A stretch of 64,000 nt of DNA from Pochonia chlamydosporia 170 (lineage: Eukaryota > Ascomycota > Sordariomycetes > Hypocreales > Clavicipitaceae). The position numbers were made by a program, and so were the translations under genes. The notes beneath the pieces are model-generated. The model made no database searches. It worked only from the letters and a program-made list of their open reading frames with translations, and was not told the DNA's origin. This document shows, piece by piece, positions 11,226-22,906 of the stretch (position 1 is its first letter; each line of letters begins with the position of its first letter). The DNA is taken from contig NW_019154052.1 in the NCBI RefSeq assembly GCF_001653235.2, positions 62,001 through 126,000 of the forward strand, in the 5' to 3' direction.

Positions 11226-14200
11226 TTAAAGCTCTTCCTCTTCATCAGCAGTTTTCTCCGTAAGTAGGTACCTATCCTTCCCTGTCCTCTCATCGTATTC
11301 GTGCTCTAAGGCAAGCTTTTGCAAGTGTCCGATGATGTTCTCAGCAACGGTGTCCTTCTTCTGGCGGTCCTTCCGTCCGAGATCATTTAGCCAGGGAATC
11401 TTGTTCAGCATGTAATAGACAATGGCAATAAAGACAGTAACACCAAATGAGTAACACCAAATGACCACAACGGTGACTATATCGGTCCACCCATCCGGCC
11501 TCTGGTGCCATGGGTCAACTGGGGAGTCGATCTCTGTTCTACCGGACAGCCAACCGAACAAGCAAAACAACGTAGCAAGAACATCCACACCGAGGATGGC
11601 AACCACGAGCTGCCAAGATGGCCAAGTTTTGCCCCCCCGCGTGACGAATATTAACCAGTTCTCGGTAAGGGCAATTTCAAGAAACAAAACCTCTTGTACA
11701 GAGCCAAAGTTCTCAATAATACCCCCATTCGGGAGATACATTGTGCCACGAATAATCCAGGTTCCGATTGCGAGAAGTATGCCCAACGTTACACTCACAA
11801 ACCAGATCTTTGGTAGTTGCCACTCCACCGGTCGAGGTTCCCAGTATGCGTTGTCGTAGGCTACCGCAACCGTAGCCAGGTCAGCAAATAAGGCGAGGAA
11901 TACGATCAAGTCGACCTCAATCGTCTCATTGATAATAATCATAGATAGTGTAAGGTAGATTTCGAGGTGCAAACAGAGGGCAATACGATATTCAATATAT
12001 GCCTTCATGCGTTGGAAAATCTGCCTGGAGGTCTTGATGGCTAACACGATTGTGCTCAAACCAGGGGCGAGGAAGATGATGTCGGCTGCGGCTTGGGCCG
12101 CTTCTGAGGAGCCTTCTACCGCAATGCCGCAGTCAGCTTTTTTAAGTGAAGGGGCATCATTAACGCCGTCTCCAGTCATGGCCGTAAGATGTCCTCGTTG
12201 CTGTAACATCTCCACGACAGTGTACTTATGCTCTGGAAAGACTTCTGCAAATCCATCTGCACGCTCCACGAAATCATGCTGTACACTTCCTGTCAACCCC
12301 CCGTGCATAAGCTTTTCCGAGTTGTAAACTTTGGTCCCAAGGGACAACATTTTACATGTTTCTTTGGCAATTGCAATAGCATCCCCTGTTAACATTTTCA
12401 CCGGAACGCCGAGCTGTGCAGCTTCGATGATCGTCTGAGCCGTGTCTTCTCGAGGGGGATCAAACATGGAGAGCAGCCCCAGGAGAACCCAATCTTCATT
12501 ATTCTTCTTACATGCGACACCCAGGGATCGAAAGCCACGCCGGGCAAACTCCTGTGCCTTCTCGCGGTACATGTCGCTGACATCGCTGCCACAGTTGGCC
12601 AACTTAAGGATGGCTCTCGGCGCTCCTTTCGCGCAAGTGTACTGATCATCGCCAAGGCGACACACAGAAGTAATTCGCTTGGAGACAGGGTCAAACGGCG
12701 TGAACTTTTCTGTCACCCACCCTTCCTGCAAGATTTCGCGAGCCTTGGGGTATCGTTTAAGAGTGAGAATAGTTACTTTGTCAATCGGGTCCAGCGACTG
12801 TAAGTTATGCGACGACGCCAGAGCAGCCACGGCCATCATCCAATTGACATCCTGACCCTCAGAGACAAAAGGGTCTCGGATGCTCAGCTTGTTTGCGGTC
12901 AAGGTACCCGTTTTGTCAGAACATAGTATGTCGACACCCTGTTGGTCCATAGTCAGAAAAGGGAACTCATAAGAGATACAACACAAAGTACTAAACTTAC
13001 AGCAAGGGACTCGATGGCTGTGAGCTTTTGAACAATCGCCTTCTGCTTCGCGAGATACGCGGCTCCGACAGCGAGAGTCGTCGTGGTGACGACGGGCAAA
13101 CCAACTGGCACACCGATGATGAGAAGCACCAGTGCGTAATGAAGCAAATTCTGCGAACCGGGCTCCGCGATCTTAATGTGATGATAAAAACCACCAATCC
13201 AAGCTGCCAAGATCCAGAACATGACTAAAATGAGTAACGATATCCCGATCTTATTCATGACCGCCTTGAAGTGTCCCTGGTCCTTCGCCCCTTGGACAAG
13301 TTCAGCTGTGCGACCGACAAAGGACTGCTTAGCGGTGGCGGTAACTATGGCATATGCCTTGCCGCGTTTGCATCCTGTCGTGTAGTAGACTGTATCCCCG
13401 AGATACTTGTCGACTGCTAAAGACTCCCCAGTAATAGCAGACTGATCGACTGCAACAAGAGAGTTGTTACGGTGACCGGCGACAATTGCTTCAGAGTCGC
13501 GGCGGGTCTCTTGATCGTCTCCTTCCATGTCATGGTCCTCTGAATCGCTGTTTCCAAGTTTGTCTTCGGCTTTGAGCTGCTTATACAAGTCGAAGTCCTC
13601 CGGGCGGTTGTAGTCGCATATCAATTGTGCGTCGGCCGCGACTGTGTCACCTTCCTGAACAAGAATCTAAAATCGAGTTGTCAACATTAATCTGGCCAGC
13701 TATCTCATATTTGAGCATGACAGTTTGAGCCAGCGCCAGGGCTTGCAGGATGGGTGGTAAGCCTTACAATATCTCCAGGTACCAGCTCTCTAGCAAGAAT
13801 ATTCTGCTCCTGGGAGTCTCTGATTACCGTACAGCGCATAGCAATATCACCCTTTAAGCTGGCAACAATGTCTGCGGCCTGTTTTTCTTGGTAAAACCCG
13901 ACGAATGCGTTGAGAAAGAGAATACCGATGATAACACCGAAGTCGATCCAGTCTCGCAGCCCTATTGCGAGCAAAGCTGCAGCCTCCATAACTATTCAAC
14001 GTACGTCAGTTATACATTGTATATGAATACCAGTAAAGCGCACGTACCGTATAAGATAGGGCCGGTGAAAAAGCCGAAGAATTTGGCAACCGGGTTTTCT
14101 TTCTCTGCGGACAATTCGTTCCAGCCTGATTGCATCCTGCGCTCATCAACATCAGAGGATCGAAGGCCACTGCGGATATCAGTTTCAAGCCATGATTCTG

Positions 14201-14489
14201 TTGCTGTTGTTCTGTCCGAGGTTGCTGAATTTTTCTGATCCCGGCGTCTCTTCCAAAACCGCCACCATCGTCTCCCTCCTGTCTCATCGTCGTCTGGCAA
14301 AGCCTCTTCGTTACAGTTGGCGCCATCGCGGTAAATGCTAATATACCTTTCCAAAGCTGCATATTCGCCAAGATTATTGACTTCATCTGCAGCAGTAGTA
14401 CTATCAGAGTGATCTGGGTTGCCAGCATCAGCCTCAATATTGTCTCCAGCTGGAGAAGTTGTATTAGCCCGGCGGAAGAAGGCAACCAT
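11226..14489 (-). CDS. Plasma-membrane H+-ATPase, P-type IIIA (Pma-like)
   Basis: Pumps protons out of the cell using ATP and energises secondary transport. Exons 14489-14048, 13991-13768, 13666-13001 and 12938-11226 give 1,014 residues. Motifs in order: ITGES of the actuator domain, the PVGLP membrane turn, CSDKTGTLT with the phosphorylated Asp, KGAP nucleotide-binding, MLTGDA, TGDGVNDAPSLKKADCGIAV hinge, then the C-terminal membrane helices. The first in-frame ATG, at 14489, begins MVAFFRR; upstream only a TTG would extend it. An acidic segment precedes ITGES, as in many ascomycete Pma proteins. Its length is slightly above the usual 900-1,000, mostly from the N-terminal extension. It may be a second, specialised Pma rather than the main housekeeping pump (inference). 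Confidence 0.93.
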
Positions 14490-15650
14490 TTCCAGGATTT
14501 TTGTGATGACAGAACTGATGAGATTCAAGTGTATAGAGTGAGATGATAAATTTTCACAGATGTATGTGAGTGCTTGGTTGGGAGGACTAGCGACTCTTTA
14601 TTGTCGGCAAGAGATGTTGCCCTCGCGCAGCTTCTGAGTGACGGTAACCGCGCTTTCCTGGTCGGCCACCCTTCCAAATATACCGTCGATGACGTGTTTA
14701 CCTCAAAAGTGCAATTGAGTGATATAAAACATAATTCCATGAGTCAAGGCACCGATAACCCATGTTATCTGCACCCTGATCCGGTCGCCTCATAGTGTCT
14801 CGATTTGAGTAGCGGATATATTGTACATCCATCTAGATGTCAAGATCCATTCTAATCACATAATTGGTGAATCCATAGATGTAAAGCATTTTTCAGCCCC
14901 AAATATTCACCAGGGCGGTTTATCGCACCCACCGCCGGATCAGGCTGGATATCGGGTTCGCGGAAATACCGGCACATCAGCACAGCGCCGGCGGCAAAAG
15001 TGGCGTAAAGGTCCAAACATAGCCCCGAAGGGTCACGGAATCAGTGTGGTACTTTACGCTTAATTGCCGCGTTATGCGGCCATACACGGCTTCCAAAAAG
15101 GTGAGGAAGACTTGAGAAGGGGTTTTCTTGAGCTCAACCTAGGTGGACGATCCATACCTTGATATCCGTTATACCCATGATGTCAGAAATCGTCATGTAA
15201 GTCCCGAGCTTTTTCGCCTTAGTACATCAATTCTCGAGGCTCTAGGCGTCGCATGGAACCGGAATCGAAATACAGTGGAATTTGATATGACAATGACTTT
15301 GATCACATTGTGCGGTCTGCACCAACTCATTCGTCCGACGTGGCTTATGCGAAGTTATGTTCGTAGAAGCTTCTGTATGTTCTCCAATATTAATTCACTC
15401 CTTTAACAAGCTTAGTCTCCACTGCTCATAATGGCACTTCTTTCTCCAATAGAGCTGACATTACAGAATACTTCCACCCCGTCGGCGCGCCGACATTTCC
15501 CATCTGCCGCTTTTGCCGTCATCGTATCCGAATCATTTGAAGTCAATATTGGGACACGGTATATATTGAGTTTAAAAGTATAAACAAAGGGGGGGAGAGG
15601 AATACGGCATCTATCTTTACTTATACACGCGGTCCACGAAGCGAGATTTC
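14490..15650. other. Intergenic region between ATPase and LOR-like gene
   Basis: Left part is the ATPase promoter. Short frames at 14821-15063 and 15143-15406 show no known domain. A perfect 14-base palindrome GTCGGCGCGCCGAC lies at 15481-15494, about 160 bases before the next start codon, and a TATA-like stretch (TATATATTGAG) follows near 15560. Confidence 0.4.
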
Positions 15651-16319
15651 ATGATGCTTCTACCTGATCCTCCTGCATACGAGGAGGTCTGTACTCATGA
15701 TCCAAACACACAGCTTTCGAGTGGAAAGCCACTTTGCCTTGTATTGAATGGACAAAGAGTTTATCCGGCCGAAAACCCTGCCAGCGTGTGCTACGACCTT
15801 AGCCCTGCACCGGGTCAAGCAACCTCCCTTGCCTTTCTCGTCAGACGAGTTAAGTATCGGCTTTGCACCAATAATGATAACGGTAACCTAAGATTTCGAT
15901 ATCGTGATACCTATATCTTCCGAGACGCTTACTTCGATTTCTCACTCCGTCGAAGTGTCGTTATTGGTGGGCGAAGGAGCTCCAAATCTAAATACGCCAG
16001 AGTCAAGCTATCGCCGGGAATAGTTGGTTGGTCGACGTGTAAAGCCCTCGGTCACTTTACAGCTTGCACACGGTATTTTATGTCACGGCCAAATTATCGT
16101 CAGCTCAAGTGGAAGGACACTGGCGGTAACATAGTTGCAGTGGAAGAGACGGACCTACTAGGAAGGTATGGGGATAGCACGGGCTCATCGCTCCTGAGAT
16201 TGGTGAAACCACTTAGTGATAATGACCTGGACCTCCTCGTGGCTTGTTGGGCCGCTCGTTTATGGAAGTACACCCAGAGAAGCTCTCATTCCTTAGTTGG
16301 AGGATGCATGTTAACATGA
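15651..16319 (+). CDS. Tubby/LURP-one-related (LOR-like) fold protein
   Basis: Uncharacterised 222-residue protein, single exon from ATG 15651 to TGA 16317. It starts with a PDPPAYEE segment, then a LVLNGQRVYPAE-type opening, several beta-rich blocks, a RQLKWKDTGGNIVAVEE strand pair and a LDLLVACWAARLWKY helix. This order (Pro-rich start, beta barrel, hydrophobic C-terminal helix) is that of fungal tubby C-terminal-like/LOR proteins, which resemble phospholipid scramblases. No signal peptide is visible. The last 15 or so residues after the helix are atypical, so the true end may involve an intron. Two more proteins of similar architecture lie at 22907-23470 and 23696-24301. Function unknown. 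Confidence 0.65.
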   Translation: MMLLPDPPAYEEVCTHDPNTQLSSGKPLCLVLNGQRVYPAENPASVCYDLSPAPGQATSLAFLVRRVKYRLCTNNDNGNLRFRYRDTYIFRDAYFDFSLRRSVVIGGRRSSKSKYARVKLSPGIVGWSTCKALGHFTACTRYFMSRPNYRQLKWKDTGGNIVAVEETDLLGRYGDSTGSSLLRLVKPLSDNDLDLLVACWAARLWKYTQRSSHSLVGGCMLT

Positions 16320-17572
16320 CTGCGATGTTCGCCGCAGTGGGAGAATTGACGATTAGATCTGTAGGTAAGCCCTTGTCTACATTCTTTTATCTTTCGTTTC
16401 AATAGCCTACCAGACGCTTGGCAAGTATGGTATGCAGGTTTTGCAGATGATGGTAGAGGGGGACATGGTGAAATTTTGATGGATTAGCACTATGACATGG
16501 TTCCAACTTACCAGAGCGTAGGAATCGCAAAAATAGAAGGAAAGAAGTGAAAGGGGGCATGCGTGTGCGCGAAATACGCTATAGCGTGAAATTGGACAGA
16601 TCCATGAAGGGGATTCCGTGTAAAATTAATGGAACACTGTCGATTAGACATCTTAATAAAGTAGGTTCCTAGAGGCGTATATATAAATGCTACGTAGAGT
16701 CTGCGTAATTAGTTTACAGTTAAACGAGAGCACAATAACATTATTAATAGCAAGTTACTTAGGAGAACTCTAGAGCTGCTTAGGTTAGCTCAGGGCTGCT
16801 AGAAACTGCTCAGGTTAAAGCAGTCACAACGTAGGAACTCCTTTAAGAAAGGGAACTAAGTTTATCGTAATTCTGGTTTTATACTAGTTTATTATTTATT
16901 AATATTCAAGAAACTACGCTATCTTCTGCACTACAGACTTTAAATAGCATAACTTGGTTTTGCGCAGTATGTACGACAGGGGAATATGAGACCTAAATGC
17001 GTAAGATAAGCATAGAAACATTAAATATCTTTGTCTAGGCTTACTAACTATCTGGGAAAGGTATAACAAAATCTGCTTAACATACGGTACTAACAGCAAG
17101 TTCGATATTATCTGCGCATATAAAGTCTTTGGCGCAACTAACCCGTAAAGGCTGTTTCTGCTATCATTACAACCTTATTCGCCCATTGATTGCCTTTTAT
17201 TCACTCCTTCTCGTAACTTTAAGCCATCCCGGCAAGTATGTAGTCTCTGGGTCTCTCCAAGCAAGATCGGCTGGTTATGCCCGTATAAGGCTGGCTTCAG
17301 AGTTACCAGTGTAGTGTCACCGTGGCAAAGAATTGATTGACGAAGTTGCTTAACACAATGATCTAAGGTTTTTTACTTCCCCGTGGAGCAACATTCAGTC
17401 TCTTCAGAATGGTCTGGTCAGCTTATTCTTGCATCGCCATCAGAAAACTTTAAACCATGGAGACAAAAGGGATATCAAAACAAAAAAGTACTGAACCATC
17501 CAGTTACCCTCTCCGACTACAAATTTAGCTAACACTTAGCCTACAACCATTATAGTCAAGAAATCCGTCTCA
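16320..17572. other. Intergenic region with an AT-rich LTR-like fragment
   Basis: From about 16620 to 17120 composition turns AT-rich. A TATA-like box (GTATATATAAAT, near 16678) is followed by short repeated motifs such as CTGCTYAGGTTA near 16793-16835, as seen in LTRs and leader regions of fungal copia-type elements. No coding remains were recognised, so this is at most a solo LTR or truncated element. The rest, to 17572, holds the presumed bZIP promoter. Confidence 0.35.
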
Positions 17573-18070
17573 ATGCTAAGTCCATCACAGCTTGCACGAA
17601 AACGTGCCCATGACCGTAAGGCTCAAAGAGCTGCTCGGGCTAGGACAAGATCATATATAGAGCAACTCGAGCGAGAACTCGAGGAATGCAAGGATAACCA
17701 TAACAAGGAGCTCCAAGAACTACGCTACAGCAAGCGAGTACTGGAAAACGAAATTTTGGCTCTTCAGAACGCATGTCAATCGCTGATTGTTGGACACTCA
17801 TGCTTCGCCTCTGGCATGCCGCCTAGCTGCTTTGAAAATCCGCTGCAAGTTGAATACAGCTCTGCAGCACGTACGGTGTACGATGACTTTACCTTTGATA
17901 AATGCGCACCTCTTTCTAGCACAATACTGTGTGCTATTCCGACAAACTGCAAGCAAGTTGAAGTCCGTCCACACTCTGGCCTGGACATCTCACGAAATAG
18001 TGAGCATGGGGCTTGCCTTGCCTGCGATCTGCGACTACCGTGTCTTATCCATTCATCTTCGGTGACCTGA
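17573..18070 (+). CDS. Short bZIP transcription factor
   Basis: 165 residues from ATG 17573 to TGA 18068. Residues about 8-35 form a basic region (ARKRAHDRKAQRAARARTR) directly followed by a leucine-zipper heptad region (IEQLEREL ... LQELRYSKRVLENEILALQ). The rest is Cys-containing and without a known domain. Fungal relatives with this basic region usually continue into a DUF3425 domain and reach 300-500 residues; here the frame stops early, and the following sequence (18071-18290) shows no clear continuation. It could be a truncated gene, or a naturally short one; the neighbouring oxidoreductase is a pseudogene, which favours decay (inference). Confidence 0.7.
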   Translation: MLSPSQLARKRAHDRKAQRAARARTRSYIEQLERELEECKDNHNKELQELRYSKRVLENEILALQNACQSLIVGHSCFASGMPPSCFENPLQVEYSSAARTVYDDFTFDKCAPLSSTILCAIPTNCKQVEVRPHSGLDISRNSEHGACLACDLRLPCLIHSSSVT

Positions 18071-18297
18071 AGATACCAGGGTTAATTTGGAAACTCTGAT
18101 ATCTGCCAAATCTCATTGCGAAATGGAATGCGTAGGTGACTTTCCACAGCCAGTTAAGGGCTGAGAAGAACACCGAATAAGCCACGTCTAAAAGTAAGGA
18201 GCTTAGGAAACACAAAAGCATTGAAGAGTTTAGGCTTGGCAATACTATCACGACATTACTAGTGGATGGCAAATTTAGACAATTTTAACAAAGTTTT

Positions 18298-19311
18298 TTA
18301 TTCACTTCCATGTGCTTGTGCCTCTACAATATCTTCCCAAGAGAGGGCTCTGTCAATGGCCACCTTCAGCTTCCCGGGCTCAAACTCTGGCAAATAAATT
18401 TCGAGTTCATCGCACAATTCGCCCTGGTATTTTTCATCACGATTTCTGAGTGCAAAGCCTTCAATCCAGATACGTTTGAAGAGAATCGGCGAGATGCCTG
18501 CTTCAAGCACCTTGCCGCCGAGTATCCACAAGTGAACTACACGACGATCGCCAGCCGCGACGTTGAGGTTCTTGGTTCTTTTGGAAATAGTCAGCTCCAA
18601 CAAAGTCAACAATGAAGTCGACACCTTGTCCACCAGTGCCATCTATTATTTTAGAGACCCAGTCTTGCGTTTTCTAGTTGAGGGCCTTGGCGCCAAACTG
18701 CGACGTAAGAAACTCGCACTTCGCTTCGCTTCCTGCCATAGCGTATACATCAGATGCGCCAGCTAGTTGTGATAGTTGGATACCTGCGATCGATACACCT
18801 GAGGCACCAGCATGCCAAAAAATCGACTTGCCCCGAGTAAAGCCAAACACTTTATGCAGAACCTGCGTGGCCGTAATCCACGTCTCAAAAACCGCTGCTG
18901 CCAGCTCCCAGCTAATAGCAAGAGGTTTACGGACGAGCAATATTGGAGCTAACTGCCACGTATTCAGCATACGCATCCTCGTATGCTAGCCCAAATACAC
19001 TATCTCCAATATTAAAGGCATAATGTTCCCCTGGGCCAAATGCATTCAATGGTGCCACTGAACTCAACACCAAGAGTGCTTGGCGCTTGCGGAGGAACAG
19101 GATACTCGCCGCAGCGCTGAATTATGTCCATGCGGTTTATGCCAAATGCTCTGATCCTAAAGAGCGGTTCACCCTCCCCAGGAACCGGTTTTGGCGTGTC
19201 AGCATTGATGAAGAGAGCATCTCGTTCCCCATTGCCGTCGCGGATATCTGGCCGAGCTTAGCCGGATTCTTTGCAAAATGGTAAATGTAAATACTTACCT
19301 ACAGCTTTCAT
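18298..19311 (-). pseudogene. Broken quinone oxidoreductase (PIG3/TP53I3-like, MDR family)
   Basis: The minus strand starts with ATG AAA GCT GTA at 19311, an intron, and DIRDGNGERDALFIN, then continues through PPQAPSTLGVEFSGTIE, GDSVFGLAYEDAYAEYVAV, FHAGASGV-type Rossmann (WHAGASGVSIAGIQL), GGQGVDFIVDFVGADYFQKN and a C-terminal LPEFEPGKLKVAIDRALSWE. These pieces are in different frames: a one-base insertion after IEC near 19050, a shift near 18940-18970, a TAG at 18676-18674, and another shift near 18565. The C-terminus ends early, lacking the usual last dozen residues. At least three frameshifts plus a stop rule out function. An intact, different MDR enzyme is at 44512-45462. Confidence 0.85.
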
Positions 19312-20280
19312 TATTGACATTTCTAACGGGAACTCGAGATTTCGTTTCTTATTGTGTCCACGCGCCATGAATTGACAATTTTGAGATGTTGCTCAGAGCC
19401 TCCAGAGGCTGCGCTGTAGTAGTGACATTGAAAGTGCAAACAGGTAGGCACATATCCTGCTGGGTGCTTACTTTTTAGCTATATTCTTACCACTCGAAGT
19501 CGCCATCTGTGCCGCTGCGGCCGTAGTGACCACGCTGCAAGTTGTTTGCGTTCGGTGGCAGGGGAATGAGGCTGCATGTGAGCTAACGAACGCTTGTATG
19601 GTGAGGCAACTACGACCTCGAGGGCGACCGTGTGGAACTTCTTCCTCTCTGAATTTGGAAGTTGTCCGCTTCGAAAGGAGTGGGTGCAGTATCAGAAAGA
19701 TGGCTGATATCTTGACTTGGCTTATGGCAAAATCTGGTGTTGGGGCATCAACGAGAAGTTGATGTCTCCCATGACCATGATACCCGTCATGCTGGCTTTG
19801 GAGATAACGGATCTTAACAAATTCACTTGACAACATTGTTGTCGGTGGCTCAACTCAAGCATGTAATCCCAATTCAAGTCCTTTTCACCATCGAGATGTC
19901 TGCTCCTAGAACGAAGATTCTTTTTGTGTTCTCGTCTCACTCGGCCTGGTACCTGATGCGCAAAACCAAACGCCGGGCATCACATCCGCCAAATCATTAT
20001 CATTTCAACGCCACAGTAACGTTTCTCTAGCGTCTGGTGCTGGTGAAATTGCACTCGCCGTACTCCGTACAGGCACCCTCCTGCTACCCAATGACATCTA
20101 GACGCCTGCAATGGAGTTCTTCTCAGGCACTAGAATGCCAAAAGGCTGCAGATTAGCTAGGCGCCTTGCAAGGCGTTCTCGGCGCGAAATGCCGACATAG
20201 CCCCTGTTGAGAGGGCTGAAAAACAACCACAATTGGCCTGATCCGTCGACATCAAACCCAATTTCGGCCGGCAGCACAAA
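19312..20280. other. Intergenic region, possibly with gene fragments
   Basis: No complete gene. A short + strand peptide from ATG 19896 (MSAPRTKILFVFSSHSAWYL) resembles the first residues of Hsp31-like DJ-1 proteins but ends after 44 codons; this is weak. The strand opposite 19468-19836 is open without recognisable content. Confidence 0.3.
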
Positions 20281-22556
20281 ATGGGGGCGATACATCCATT
20301 GGACAACCCATTTGAGCTATTCATCAACATTTTTTGTCATCCTACTCATGCCAACAAACAGTCCATTAGGACCTTGGCATCCCGCAGCCTCGAGATGCCG
20401 GAATCATCAAGTCAAGGGACCGTAACCCCACAACTACGCGATTCATCAGCATCCAACTTGCCTGAAAAGAGCAGCAAGAGCAAGCAAGCATCGTGTCATA
20501 CATGCCGACGCCAGCGGCTCCGTTGCGATGCCGCCAAGCCTAGCTGCCAGAAATGTCTAGCCAGGGGCGTGGAGTGCCTTGGTTACGGCGCGCAAGCCAT
20601 TCTCTGGGTCCAGCCAAACGCGCCAGGTAAACCGGGAAACTCAGCTGGTGCTGCAACCCTTGTTGAGCCTGGCCAGCAGAGGACTGCCAAAGGTAGAAAG
20701 AAGGGGAGGCCGAAGCTGGTGCTAATGCCAAAGGTCCAAAATGAGTCAAATGGGTCAAATCAGGTGTCATCGCGCTCGCAATCGCAATCACAACTTCACC
20801 GCGACGCAAAATGGGTGGTTGTGAATAATGAAGAGGCCAGAGACCGCATGAGATCGTTGGTGAAGAGAAAGCAGACGGTTTCGTCTGGTCTGACTCCCGT
20901 GGGATATTACAATGACTCCTTAGCGTTGTCCATGCTTGAGTACAGTATGGCTTTATTTTTATTCAATGAGATTGTTCATTATCTGACAGGGCTGACGTTT
21001 GTGGTGCAGTGAACCAGTACATCGTAACTGACATGGTGCTCCTTGACACCGGAACCAACCCGCACAGGATCCCCCTCCAGTATTGGAGATATTTCCCAGA
21101 CGTTGCCATGGATATGATCATCTCGTGCTGTCTTACACACCAGGTTATTCGGTGTCACGCCACGCAGGACAGTTTCCCGTTGACATTCGGAAACGCTGGG
21201 AACAAACTCGTTCCAATCACAAAGCACCGTATGGCCTCGTTTCAGAACCCTTCTATCAGCAACATCTTCAAACATCAGCAACGCACACTGAAACAACTTG
21301 GTGAGGATCTAAACGACAAGGAACTTCGCTATAGTGATGCTATACTTGGGACAATTATTACGTTGATGAGAGTTGAGGTGAGCAATTTCCGCCGTCGAAA
21401 CCGAGAGGCAGCAGCTTACCAATGAAGATACAACAATCCGCATTTGGGGCATGGCCGACTCATCTTCACGCGGCGAGGACTATTGTTGCCGATCGGGGAG
21501 GATTCAGGAAACTACTCCCGGATGAAGGAGCATTAATGGGTGAAGCCTTGACAACATATATGCTGTACGTTCATCACACAAAGTGTCATACATCCGTCAA
21601 CATAATGCTAACAAACATGCAGCATGGACATCCTCAGTGCTATATTCACCCCTGGAACGATGCTAAATCCTCATGACACAGTTTCGCAGCTCGAGTACAT
21701 ACCTTTGTTAGACGTGTCATATAAAAATGGCAGTAATTCCGACTTTCCCTGTGCAAACCAACTCCTCGAGTGTATCATTCGAATCAATCACGCACGTCTC
21801 CTCGCTCAAAGCTTCATGGGAGACAGTCCAGATATAGATATGACCGCTGCTCAAATATTTTTCCGCATCGTGTCTTTTGATCCTGCATTCTGGTCTCGAA
21901 CCCAATTACGAGAACTCCTTCTCTCACCACCCAGCTTAAAGCTTCCTTCTGAAGCGTCCTCGTCCTCCTCATCTTCGTCATCATCAAGGGATGAGGAAAG
22001 CACGCTTCGAACGGCAGCTGATGCGCTACCTATTACACATGCCACTCTGCACAGTATGGCTGAAGACTTGGCCATAGCATTTCAATGCGCCATCATGCTG
22101 TACTGCATCCGAACTCTATACTTAGATTGTGGCAAATCCATCTCAGATGTATTTGCATCTCCGCTCGCGGCAGCTCTTCTTTCTCAAGGAAAACTTGTCA
22201 TTGATGTTGAAAATCCGCATCAGTCAGTCTTGGATGGACTTTTGGGAGCACTACACCGGCTCTGGGCGACGGAAAAGAGTAGTGGAAGCGCGTGGATCGG
22301 CAAGCTATCCTTCTGGCCACTTTGGGTAGCCGGCATGGAAATGGATCCGGGTGCGAAAATGGCACACGAAAGAGTCTTTGTTTGCGCGTCGTTGCATAGA
22401 TTGTGCTACTACCTCGGGGCAATGGGTCCTTTGGATGCCGTCTCTGCCCTACAGGTAGTCTGGGCAAGGACCGCAGTTCAAAACGGCGAGGGCCAGCAAG
22501 CCACCTGGGATACTCGATTAGTGATGCCAGGGATACGTGGTGTATTCTTTTTCTGA
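20281..22556 (+). CDS. Zn2Cys6 transcription factor with fungal-specific domain 2
   Basis: Four exons: 20281-20944, 21010-21377, 21428-21564, 21623-22556; 700 residues from ATG 20281 or 662 from ATG 20395 (MPESSSQG), which I find equally plausible. The zinc cluster CHTCRRQRLRCDAAKPSCQKC...C fits C-x2-C-x6-C-x5/6-C. It is followed by a basic linker (KGRKKGRPK), then a long helical region typical of fungal_trans_2 (PF11951) regulators, including a poly-Ser run near 21955-21990 and C-terminal WPLWVAGMEM. The first splice restores LEY-MNQYIV across exons. Nuclear regulator; the target is unknown. Its nearest neighbours are two LOR-like genes. Confidence 0.85.
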
Positions 22557-22906
22557 TGGCGCAGTTGGGCCAGGGGTGTCATGGGTGCTGTGCGAACATC
22601 GTCGTCTTGTTGGTCATGGTGTTTCGAAGATTGCAGTACATGACATTTCTCGCGGCTTCGTGTCGGGGAATTATGCACTGCAGCATAAGTCACAAGGGTC
22701 ACTGTCAACTGCGCCTCAATACACCCTGGGATTCTGGACAGAGTGAGTGTTTAGCCTGAGTGTCGGCGATTTCCCGATGGGGCTGCGTCTGCTGAGTTAA
22801 ATACCAACTTAGAACCTGGTAACTTGACTCAAGCTCACCAGCGGGCTAGCAGGAAGCTCCTTTACGGAACAGCAAGAAGTTATCATCTTCCTAAGCATTG
22901 TTAGCC

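Noticed and set aside
12007..12327. Open + frame opposite the proton ATPase
   Set aside because: Antisense shadow of a strongly conserved coding exon.
19896..20027. Fragment similar to the start of Hsp31/DJ-1 proteins
   Set aside because: Only about 20 residues look related and the rest does not continue; chance similarity cannot be excluded.
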